From Tardiphaga sp. (GTDB taxonomy: Bacteria; Pseudomonadota; Alphaproteobacteria; Rhizobiales; Xanthobacteraceae), in NCBI GenBank assembly GCA_028290765.1, contig JAQGJF010000529.1:1-10994 (forward strand): DNA of 10,994 nucleotides. Direction: 5' to 3'. Made by a program: the position numbers and the translations under genes. Below the pieces are notes generated by a model. The model saw only the letters and a list, made by a program, of their open reading frames with translations. It made no database searches and was not told the DNA's origin. Shown in pieces: positions 5,291 to 10,994 of the stretch (positions within the stretch are counted from its first letter, which is position 1; each line of letters opens with the position of its first letter).

Positions 5291-6388
5291 GTGATAAATG
5301 CGATGATCCCCGACAAAACGCGAGAGTCGGCCGAAGCCGGCGTGACGAACGACCCCCGTTGGGCGCGGGTTATTGCTCGGGACCGCACCGCGGACGGCAT
5401 GTTCTGGTACTCCGTATTGACGACGGGCGTTTACTGCCGGCCGTCGTGTCCATCGCGAACCGCCAATCCGAAGAACGTACAACTGCACAACAGGTTGGCC
5501 GAAGCGAAGGCTACGGGTTTCCGGCCGTGCAAGCGTTGCCATCCGGACGGGCCCTCGATCGACACCGCGAACGCTGCAATCGTGTCGCGCGCCTGCAAGT
5601 TGATCGAAGCCAGCGAGGAGGAGCCGTCCCTGAACGCTTTGGCCGAGGCGGTCGGCCGCAGCGCGAGCTATTTCCATCGCAGCTTCAAGGCGGCCACCGG
5701 CCTTACGCCGAAGGACTACGCGGCGGCGCATCGTGCGGCCAAGGTCCGCGAGGGACTCGTCAGCGGCAGCAGCGTCACCGAGGCGATCTACGACGCCGGC
5801 TACAATTCCAGCGGACGTTTTTATGAGAAATCGACCGACATGCTCGGCATGACGCCGACCCAGTTCAGGACAGGTGGGGCGAACGAGGAAATCCACTTCG
5901 CCGTTGGGCAGACCTCGCTTGGCGCAATCCTGGTCGCATCGAGCACCAAGGGGGTCGCGTCGATCCTGCTCGGAAACGATCCCGATGCCCTGCTGCGCGA
6001 ACTCCAGGATCGCTTCCCGAAAGCAAAGCTGATCGGCGCGGACAAGGATTACGAAGCGTTGGTGGCGCGCGTCGTTGGCTTCATCGAGGCGCCCCAGATA
6101 GGACTGGATCTGCCGCTCGACGTCCGCGGCACGGCGTTCCAACGCCGCGTGTGGCAGGCTCTGCAGGAAATTCCGGTAGGCCAAACGGTCTCCTATACGG
6201 AAATCGCACAGCGGATCGGATCCCCCAAGGCGGTACGTGCCGTTGCCGGCGCCTGCGCGGCCAACAACCTCGCGGTCGCGATCCCGTGCCACCGGGTGGT
6301 TCGGAACGACGGAGCCCTGTCGGGCTACGCCTGGGGTGTCGAGCGCAAGAAAGCATTGCTCGATCGCGAGGGGGCGCGAACCCAGTGA
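5291..6388 (+). CDS. ada: Ada: bifunctional alkylated-DNA repair protein and transcriptional activator
   Basis: The protein has 365 residues, close to E. coli Ada, with all three modules. Residues 21-90 are the zinc-bound N-terminal domain, with C49, C53, C80 and C83 as ligands; C49 is the expected acceptor of methyl groups from phosphotriesters. Residues about 92-192 are an AraC-type DNA-binding domain. Residues 200-365 are the O6-methylguanine transferase, with RGTAFQRRVWQAL (279-291) and the active site PCHRV (332-336, C333), followed by LSGYAWG. Methyl transfer to C49 is known to turn Ada into an activator of its own regulon. The start is GTG 5291, with AGAGAA upstream; an in-frame ATG at 5303 has no ribosome binding site. 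All key residues are present, so the gene should be functional. A decayed second methyltransferase follows. Confidence 0.96.
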   Translation: MINAMIPDKTRESAEAGVTNDPRWARVIARDRTADGMFWYSVLTTGVYCRPSCPSRTANPKNVQLHNRLAEAKATGFRPCKRCHPDGPSIDTANAAIVSRACKLIEASEEEPSLNALAEAVGRSASYFHRSFKAATGLTPKDYAAAHRAAKVREGLVSGSSVTEAIYDAGYNSSGRFYEKSTDMLGMTPTQFRTGGANEEIHFAVGQTSLGAILVASSTKGVASILLGNDPDALLRELQDRFPKAKLIGADKDYEALVARVVGFIEAPQIGLDLPLDVRGTAFQRRVWQALQEIPVGQTVSYTEIAQRIGSPKAVRAVAGACAANNLAVAIPCHRVVRNDGALSGYAWGVERKKALLDREGARTQ

Positions 6389-6559
6389 ACGCGGAAGTGT
6401 TGAAACCGACGACCCTCGCTGCCGCGAATCTTGCCGGCATCGCGCGATTCGAAAGCAGGGATGCCGTTTTCCACAATTCAGGTTTGACCTATCGGGCGTG
6501 AAGAAGGACGGCAGTCACGCGTAGCTTCTGACGGCCGTTTTCCATCCGCTATATTCCAA

Positions 6560-6581
6560 TTTGAAAGGAAGGATCGGAGCG
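6560..6581 (+). repeat. Diverged copy of the 22-base motif
   Basis: TTTGAAAGG, then AAGGATCGGAGCG, aligns without gaps to copies A-C with four changes. It lies 58 bases before the start of the broken ogt-like gene, again upstream of a coding region. Confidence 0.35.
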
Positions 6582-6639
6582 AGTGCCGGGCCCCGCGTTT
6601 CTATTCTCGATCATCGGATAGATTTGCGGGAGAGCAGAG

Positions 6640-7142
6640 ATGAACTTCATCGCCAACGATTTTATCAAGCATGAACGTACCGATGTGGCCGAGCCGGTCG
6701 GGTTCGGGGTCACCGACTGCGACCTCGGCAGGGTGCTCGTCGCCCGCACTCAGGTCGGCGTTTGCGCAATCCTGCTCGGCACCAACGCAGAAGAGCTGGA
6801 ACTGGAGCTTGCGAAGCTCCTGCCCGCCGAGACGTTTGTCCGCAACGAACGTGCCGTGAACGATGATCTATCCAGGGTCTTCGCGGCACGCCCTTCCAAC
6901 GCAAGGTCTGGAATGCGCTCCGCACCATTCCGTCGGGTCGCCCGCTTACCTTCTCACAGCTGGCGTGCCGCGTTCCAGGCTCGAAGTCGCTCCGAGCGAT
7001 CGGGCGGGCCTGCGCCGACAATCCGATCGCGCTCGCCATTCCCTGTCACCGCGTGATGGGCAACAGCGGTTCGCTGTCGAATCATCGATACAGTGCCCAG
7101 TGCAAGCGGTCGCTGATCAATCGCGAAGTGGCCGCGGCGTAA
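6640..7142 (+). pseudogene. Broken O6-methylguanine-DNA methyltransferase (Ogt/Ada C-terminal type)
   Basis: The reading frame opens at ATG 6640 with GGGAG nine bases upstream. It matches the methyltransferase domain of the neighbouring Ada: FGVTDCDLGRVLVARTQVGV aligns with FAVGQTSLGAILVASSTKGV. Near 6865-6881 the homology jumps to another frame, which reads RGTPFQRKVWNALRTIPSG (from 6882), then ACADNPIALAIPCHRVMGN with the active-site PCHRV, ending at TAA 7140-7142. Compared with Ada, about 17 residues (the VGFIEAP...DLPLDV segment) are missing at the junction, so a deletion of roughly 50 bases caused the shift. The region after the active site is also eroded: the usual LSGY(R/A)WG reads LSNHRYSA. 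It looks like a paralogue of ada's 3' half that lost function. A sequencing error alone would not explain the missing segment. Confidence 0.88.
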
Positions 7143-7274
7143 CGCTCAACTCACACCGAGACGCCTCCAATGCAATTCGATGTCAACAAACGGAGTGTGG
7201 GCGCGAGAGTGGAATTCTACTGTCCGCGTGTCCCTAGATCGGACGAGAAAACAATATGTACAGGAGATATCGAT

Positions 7275-7727
7275 ATGTCGAAGGAAAGTGACAACAAAGC
7301 AATCGTAGGTCGTTGGTTCACGGACTTCTGGGGAGAGACCTGCAATCTGAATATCGTGGACGAACTCGCGGCGCCCGACATGCTGCTGCAGTATTCGCTG
7401 CACGAACCCCGCCGCGGCCGCGATGACATCAAGGCTTTCATGACCGACTTCCGGAAGGCTTTCCCGGACCTCAACTTCTGGGGTGCGGCCGACCTGATAG
7501 CGGAAGGCGACTACGTCGTCGGCCGTTGGGAAGGCGGCGGCACGCATACCGGCCCGGCCTTCAGCGACTTCCTGGCGGGATCGCTGCCCGCCAACACCGG
7601 CCGCAAGATGAAGTTCACGGGAACGACGGTGCTCAAACTCAAGGACGGCAAGATCGTCGAGGAAATCGGCCTCGATGACGGCGTCGCAGCCTTGACGCAG
7701 CTGGGGCTCATCAGGAAAGCCGCCTAA
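7275..7727 (+). CDS. SnoaL-like polyketide cyclase / ester cyclase family protein
   Basis: The protein has 150 residues. AGGAG lies eight bases before ATG 7275. It has the order of the SnoaL branch of the NTF2-like cone fold: N-terminal helix NKAIVGRWFTDFWGE (7-21), NIVDELAAPDMLLQYS (26-41), helix GRDDIKAFMTDFRKAFPDLNF (48-68), then the beta-sheet DLIAEGDYVVGRWEGGGTHTG (73-93), and KMKFTGTTVLKLKDGKIVEE (111-130) followed by a D-x-x-x-x-x-TQLGL end. Founding members cyclise polyketides, but most bacterial homologues of this size have no known substrate. It stands alone downstream of the broken ogt, with its own leader from about 7143. A hairpin at 7750-7793 follows. Fold assignment is strong; function unknown. 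Confidence 0.9.
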   Translation: MSKESDNKAIVGRWFTDFWGETCNLNIVDELAAPDMLLQYSLHEPRRGRDDIKAFMTDFRKAFPDLNFWGAADLIAEGDYVVGRWEGGGTHTGPAFSDFLAGSLPANTGRKMKFTGTTVLKLKDGKIVEEIGLDDGVAALTQLGLIRKAA

Positions 7728-7749
7728 CACACCGCATCGGGCACCTGGC

Positions 7750-7793
7750 CCGAACGTCTGGGCCGACGCTCCTTGGGGTATCGGCCCGTTCGG
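7750..7793 (+). terminator. Hairpin after the SnoaL-like gene, possible terminator
   Basis: CCGAAC (7750-7755), a four-base bulge, and GGGCCGA (7760-7766) pair with TCGGCCC (7781-7787) and GTTCGG (7788-7793). It starts 22 bases after the stop codon. No T-run follows, so it is not a standard intrinsic terminator; it could act with a factor or protect the mRNA 3' end. The T-rich stretch at 7856-7863 lies too far downstream to be part of it. Confidence 0.4.
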
Positions 7794-7861
7794 TGCAGAG
7801 TGCCTCGTCTGGCCAAAAACAACCGTGGCCTAACCGTTTTATCTGGCCTGCCCCTCTTTTT

Positions 7862-8080
7862 TTATGGAGCAGGCTTGCTTCGCGCCGCCCGCGCCACGTT
7901 GGCGATCAGCGCGCCGAGGCAGCCGAACAGCAGGATGGCGCCTGCCACCAGCGGCTGGTCCGGCAGCAGCCTTGCCAGCAGCGCCGCGACCGCGATGATG
8001 CCAAGGATCGCCAGCGCCAGCGATCCATCATCCACGAACAGTCCGGCCAATTCCCGGCCAAAGGCGATGAGCGCGCTCAT
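7862..8080 (-). CDS. Small two-helix membrane protein (72 residues)
   Basis: I do not recognise a named family. The start ATG 8080 overlaps the stop of the preceding gene as ATGA, so translation is coupled and a functional link is likely. Two hydrophobic segments are visible: LALAILGIIAVAALLARLL (about 21-39) and LVAGAILLFGCLGALIANVA (about 44-63), joined by a tight PDQP turn and followed by a basic tail RAARSKP. The first 20 residues (ALIAFGRELAGLFVDDGS) are amphipathic and acidic at the end. It is probably an inner-membrane accessory subunit or stabiliser of the E-x-x-E membrane protein encoded just before it. Confidence 0.75.
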   Translation of the reverse strand: MSALIAFGRELAGLFVDDGSLALAILGIIAVAALLARLLPDQPLVAGAILLFGCLGALIANVARAARSKPAP

Positions 8081-8826
8081 TGCACGACCGCATGGCCTGG
8101 GCGCCGTGCGATGGCCACGCCCGCCAAGGCAACCACCAGGAACAGCACGGCGAAAGCGATGATCGCAAAATCTTCACCGGGCCAGGGGACACCGAGCCCC
8201 TCTCCGATCCAGAACACCCCAAAGGCCGAAAGCATGACGCCGACGGCAAATTTCAGGGTGTTTTCGGGAACCCGGGCCAGCGGCTTGTGAAGAGCAAACC
8301 CGGCCCCCGCCACCAGCACGCAGGCCGCCAGCGCCCCGAGGCTTGCAGGGACCATCATCCCTCGTCCGGCGCCCACGGCAATCACGACGAACACGACTTC
8401 GAGTCCTTCGAGCACCACGGCCTTGAAGCTCGCCAGCATCGCGAACCAATCGAGCTGCGTCCCGCGCCCACGATCCTGCCCGCGCAGCTCGGCGGTCTCG
8501 CGCGCATAGGCCGTTATTTCATCGTGCAGGGCAATGATGCCGGCGGCGCGCAGGATCGCTTTTCGGAGCCAGCGCATGCCGAACAGCAGCAGCAGCACCC
8601 CGATCGCCAGCTGCACCAGATGCAGCGGCACCCGGTCCAGCACAGGGCCCAACAGGAGAACGATAATAGCGAGCAACACGAGGCCCGCTACGGCGCCAAG
8701 CCCCGCGGGACGCCAGCCGCGAACGGTGCCGACCGCCAGCACGATGGTGAGCGCTTCGACCGCCTCGACCAGCGAGGCCAGGAAGGCGGCGGAGATGGCC
8801 GGCGCGGCGACTGCCCATGACATCAT
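8077..8826 (-). CDS. Multi-pass membrane protein with two E-x-x-E helices (COG4280-like, FTR1-like architecture)
   Basis: The protein has 249 residues and about six to seven membrane helices. It is an internal duplication. Half one: E21-A-V-E24, then VLAVGTVRG (29-37), RVP at 65-67, AIGVLLLLFGMRW ending at W86. Half two: E140-G-L-E143, then VIAVGAGRG (148-156), RVP at 185-187, AVGVMLSAFGVFW ending at W206. E-to-G, G-to-R and P-to-W spacings match exactly. An acidic pair inside a helix of each half recalls the R-E-G-L-E motifs of FTR1-type iron permeases, so cation transport is a fair hypothesis, but the family is uncharacterised as far as I know. The start is ATG 8826 (an ATG follows at 8823) with only a weak upstream GGAAAG. 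It forms a unit with the 72-residue protein and lies 107 bases after the outer-membrane gene, with no terminator between. Confidence 0.82.
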   Translation of the reverse strand: MMSWAVAAPAISAAFLASLVEAVEALTIVLAVGTVRGWRPAGLGAVAGLVLLAIIVLLLGPVLDRVPLHLVQLAIGVLLLLFGMRWLRKAILRAAGIIALHDEITAYARETAELRGQDRGRGTQLDWFAMLASFKAVVLEGLEVVFVVIAVGAGRGMMVPASLGALAACVLVAGAGFALHKPLARVPENTLKFAVGVMLSAFGVFWIGEGLGVPWPGEDFAIIAFAVLFLVVALAGVAIARRPGHAVVQ

Positions 8827-8933
8827 CGCACAGACTTTCCGCTGTCATGAAAGCGACCCGGCGCAACGAAACTATGGTCGATCAATTTCATCCTTGGCTC
8901 CGTTGCAAAAGGCCCACTCACTATTATGCAGCA

Positions 8934-9686
8934 TCAGAATGTGAACAAGACCGACGCGTACCAGGAGACCTGATCGGTTTCGCTGGCATTCTGGATGCCG
9001 CGCCGGACATAGCCCAGCAGGTGATAGGTCTCGTTGATGTCGTAGCGAAGACCGACGCCGAGGCTGGTCGAGGCCGGCGTGCCGGCGCGATCGGCGGTCT
9101 GATGAAACAGCTCGGTGCCGACCTGCAGCTTGGGCAGGATCTGATACGTCACCACGCCCCCGGTGATGCAGAAATTCTGTGACGGCTGTGGGCTGACGAC
9201 ACAGCCGCCGCCGCCAAAGGCCGACCAGCCGCCGGCCCAATCCTTCTGCACCCAGATCGGCAGCAGCAGCGCGGGCGCGCTGTTGCCCACCGCGCCGGAG
9301 CCGCTCGGCAGAAATATCCGCGGAAATATGCTGACGTCGAGGCCGAACGAGTCCTGGTGCAGGAAACGGTATTTTGCCGCGAGCTCGATATTGCTGAGGC
9401 CGAAGCTGGTCTTCCCACCTGTCGGGCGATCGAAGCCGATAGGGAGGGTCGCCGTCAATTGCAGGTCGGGCGCGGCGCCGTAGTTGAAATCGATCCCCGA
9501 GGCCCCGCTGACACCGCCGCGCGTGGCCGTGCCATTGGTGAATGAATAGATCTCGAAGTGTTTGTAATCGGTCGGCTGAGGATCGTCGGACACATAAGGA
9601 GGACCGGCCCAGGCGGGGCGCAACAGCGCGAAGGTCGCAGCTGCGACGATCGTCCATTGAAGCCGCTTCCGACATCGGATGTGCAT
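8934..9686 (-). CDS. Exported outer-membrane beta-barrel protein (MetA-like transporter/channel)
   Basis: The protein has 250 residues. The signal peptide is MHIRCRKRLQ, then WTIVAAATFALLRPAWA, with likely cleavage after Ala27. The mature protein begins GPPYVSDDPQPTDYKHFEIYSF and continues as alternating strands with aromatic girdles, for example LQLTATLPIGFDRP (75-88), NIELAAKYRFLHQ (99-111), SLGVGLRYDINETYHLLGYVRRG (208-230), ending WYASVLFTF with the terminal Phe used by the barrel-assembly machinery. The 'DDP.PTD..H.E.Y' opening and the overall design match the family near the phenol-degradation MetA / putative outer-membrane transporter group. C162 and C173 could form a disulphide in the periplasm. 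It starts 15 bases after the stop of the DUF347-type gene, so the two are one transcript. Confidence 0.85.
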   Translation of the reverse strand: MHIRCRKRLQWTIVAAATFALLRPAWAGPPYVSDDPQPTDYKHFEIYSFTNGTATRGGVSGASGIDFNYGAAPDLQLTATLPIGFDRPTGGKTSFGLSNIELAAKYRFLHQDSFGLDVSIFPRIFLPSGSGAVGNSAPALLLPIWVQKDWAGGWSAFGGGGCVVSPQPSQNFCITGGVVTYQILPKLQVGTELFHQTADRAGTPASTSLGVGLRYDINETYHLLGYVRRGIQNASETDQVSWYASVLFTF

Positions 9687-9701
9687 CGCTGTTGATGGCC
9701 T

Positions 9702-10466
9702 TCAGATCTCCTGAGCGGCGGGATGCTTGCCGGCGCGCTGCGGCAGCATGACGATGAGGGCGACGATCAGCCCCGCCAGGATCGCTGAAGCATCAAAACG
9801 GCCGAAGGCCAGGCCGCCATTGGCGACCGGCTTGTCCAGAAAATCACCGACCGTGGCGCCCAACGGGCGGGTGAGAATGAACGCGCTCCAGAACAACAGC
9901 GTGCGTGAGGCGCCGGTGAAGAAATAGGCCGCCGCGACCACCACCAGGCCGGCGGCAAACACCAGCGCGCCGCGCTCATAACCGAGCCCATTGGAGTCGG
10001 CCATCCAGTCGCCGAGCGCGGTGCCCAAGGTTTGCGAGAACAGGATCGCGGTCCAGTAGAATACCTCGATGCGTGGCGAGGCGACAGTGTCGACCGAAAT
10101 GGAACCGGCCTGCCAATACCAGACTCCCAGGGAGGCCAGCAGAAGCGCGAACAGGATCAACGAGCCGCCGGGATAGCCGACGCCCAGCGAACGATCGGCA
10201 AAATCCGCCAATGTGGTCCCGGCGGTCGTGGTGGCAATGATGACCAGCCAATACAAAAACGGACGGAACGATTTGGCCGCGATCTGCGCGGCGACCGCGA
10301 CGACGAAAATGCCGATAAACAATATACTGCTGAGCGCGTATCCCCAGTTCAGCGTCATCGACACCGCGTCGCCGCCGGTCTCTCCCAGCGTGGTCGCGAT
10401 GATCTTGATGATCCAGAAGCCCAATGTGACCGCGGGAACCTTGCTCATGCCATCGTCAGTTCCCAT
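9702..10466 (-). CDS. DUF347-type four-repeat inner-membrane protein (COG4705-like)
   Basis: The protein has 254 residues built from four repeats of a two-helix unit. In every repeat a Trp is followed 15 residues later by an Asp: W18/D33, W73/D88, W138/D153, W193/D208, with Gly at 28, 83, 148 and 203 between them. Repeats one to three each continue with a similar short loop ending in hydrophobic helix two (e.g. LGVGYPGGSLILF, GLGYERGALVF); repeat four has a longer NGGLAFGRFDAS loop. This is the pattern described for the DUF347 repeat family: four tandem repeats, two membrane helices each, with a conserved Trp. The function is unknown; four buried Asp residues around a pseudo-fourfold axis suggest ion or solute transport. 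Start ATG 10466 has AAAGGTGA five bases upstream. It is the first gene of the minus-strand membrane cluster. Confidence 0.9.
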   Translation of the reverse strand: MGTDDGMSKVPAVTLGFWIIKIIATTLGETGGDAVSMTLNWGYALSSILFIGIFVVAVAAQIAAKSFRPFLYWLVIIATTTAGTTLADFADRSLGVGYPGGSLILFALLLASLGVWYWQAGSISVDTVASPRIEVFYWTAILFSQTLGTALGDWMADSNGLGYERGALVFAAGLVVVAAAYFFTGASRTLLFWSAFILTRPLGATVGDFLDKPVANGGLAFGRFDASAILAGLIVALIVMLPQRAGKHPAAQEI

Positions 10467-10638
10467 GGATCACCTTTCCAAGGTATCGGCTCAGGGCAAG
10501 TTCCGGCGCTGCCGGCTGCAACCCGCTGTCACTCAAGCGAAGCGGAAAACGTCACCTCTCGCAATTAAATATCCTGTTAGAAAGCGCGCAGCGCGGAATG
10601 GCTCGCTGAGAGTTTATGCGAAGCCGCACGGCGCGACT

Positions 10639-10994
10639 TCACACGCCGAGCGTGCCGGCCTTGGCGGCGGCGTAACGCTTGCCGATCTCGCTCCAGTTCA
10701 CGGTGTTCCACCATGCCTTGAGATAATCCGGACGGCGGTTCTGGTAGGTCAGGTAATAGGCGTGCTCCCAGACGTCGTTGCCGAACAACACGCGCTTGTT
10801 GTCCATCAGCGGTGTGTCCTGATTGGGCCGGTTCTCGATCGCGAGCTTGCCTGCGCCGGTGACCGTCACGAACACCCAGCCCGAGCCGAACTGACGCGCG
10901 CCCGCCGCGTTGAAATCGGTCTGCAATTTCTCCATGCCGCCGAGGTCGCGGTCGATCGCCACCAGCACCTCGCCCTCGGGCTTGCCGCCACCGG
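10639..10994 (-). CDS. Fe/Mn superoxide dismutase, C-terminal part (cut by window edge)
   Basis: The last 117 residues are present; the gene runs in from the right edge. Landmarks are GGGKPEGEVLVAIDRD, FGSGWVFVTVTG (36-47), NQDTPLMD (57-64) and DVWEHAYYLTYQNRRPDYLK (73-92). Asp73 and His77 of the fragment are two of the four metal ligands. Q58 in NQDTPL is in the place of E. coli SodA Gln146 (ANQDSPL), while iron-type SodB has AGTP there, so the protein is more likely Mn-type or cambialistic than strictly Fe-type. It converts superoxide to hydrogen peroxide and oxygen. No signal peptide can be judged. The stop is TGA at 10641-10639; 172 bases separate it from the next minus-strand gene, with no clear terminator. 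Confidence 0.95.
   Translation of the reverse strand, partial: GGGKPEGEVLVAIDRDLGGMEKLQTDFNAAGARQFGSGWVFVTVTGAGKLAIENRPNQDTPLMDNKRVLFGNDVWEHAYYLTYQNRRPDYLKAWWNTVNWSEIGKRYAAAKAGTLGV

Noticed and set aside
5273..6292. 339-codon open frame on the minus strand
   Set aside because: It is antisense to ada over its whole length; ada has all its catalytic residues.
6385..6501. 38-codon GTG-started frame overlapping the ada stop as GTGA
   Set aside because: The overlap is suggestive of coupling, but there is no recognisable product, it is short, and its end (RFESRDAVF) resembles the repeat-like text seen elsewhere. Kept out for lack of support.
6640..7142. Programmed frameshift joining the two ogt frames
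   Set aside because: There is no slippery heptamer at the junction, and a conserved segment of about 17 residues is missing, so decay explains it better.
7146..7730. 194-codon open frame on the minus strand
   Set aside because: It is antisense to the SnoaL-like gene, which has AGGAG and a recognisable fold.
8080..8820. 246-codon open frame on the plus strand
   Set aside because: It is antisense to the membrane protein gene. The His/Gln/Arg-rich translation is the usual complement of Leu/Ala-rich helices.
1..10994. CRISPR array, tRNA, rRNA, IS transposase or integrase
   Set aside because: I saw no regularly spaced repeats, no cloverleaf-like sequence with a T-loop, and no transposase or recombinase motifs on either strand.

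Overview
The window looks like a chromosomal accessory stretch from an alphaproteobacterium of the Bradyrhizobium / Rhodopseudomonas group (Nitrobacteraceae). This rests on the high GC content, the style of the proteins, two kinds of interspersed palindrome I associate with these genomes, and small orphan genes of a type common there. It is recognition by eye, not a database result.

Layout, left to right. (1) 1-759, minus: N-terminal part of a gamma-glutamyltransferase-family protein cut by the window edge, then a repeat-rich spacer. (2) 1081-1230, minus: a 49-residue basic orphan protein. (3) 1382-2638, plus: a MarR-family repressor and a crotonase-fold enzyme overlapping by ATGA, preceded by a long perfect inverted repeat that encloses a TATAAT box. 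This is almost certainly an autoregulated two-gene operon. (4) 2639-4714: a degraded zone with a broken MFS-transporter fragment, three small unrecognised genes with good ribosome binding sites (3190-2921 minus, 3531-3764 plus, 3906-4265 plus), a 22-base repeat in several copies, and a 99-base palindromic element. (5) 4715-7142, plus: a TagD-like cytidylyltransferase, a full-length Ada DNA-alkylation repair protein, and a broken second O6-alkylguanine methyltransferase disabled by an internal deletion and frameshift. (6) 7275-7727, plus: a SnoaL-like polyketide-cyclase-fold protein. (7) 10466-7862, minus: four membrane or envelope genes in one direction: a four-repeat DUF347-type inner-membrane protein, an exported outer-membrane beta-barrel, a six-helix-like protein with two E-x-x-E helices, and a 72-residue two-helix protein overlapping it by ATGA. 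(8) 10994-10639, minus: C-terminal part of a Mn-type Fe/Mn superoxide dismutase, cut by the window edge.

The MarR/crotonase pair points to a regulated acyl-CoA step, and the adjacent MFS remnant may once have supplied its substrate. Ada and the broken Ogt record duplication and decay of an alkylation-repair gene. The most interesting candidate for an undescribed system is the minus-strand membrane cluster at 7862-10466, beside superoxide dismutase. It pairs one outer-membrane protein with inner-membrane proteins built from internal repeats carrying conserved acidic residues inside helices, which suggests transport of a small cation or solute. That function is inference only.
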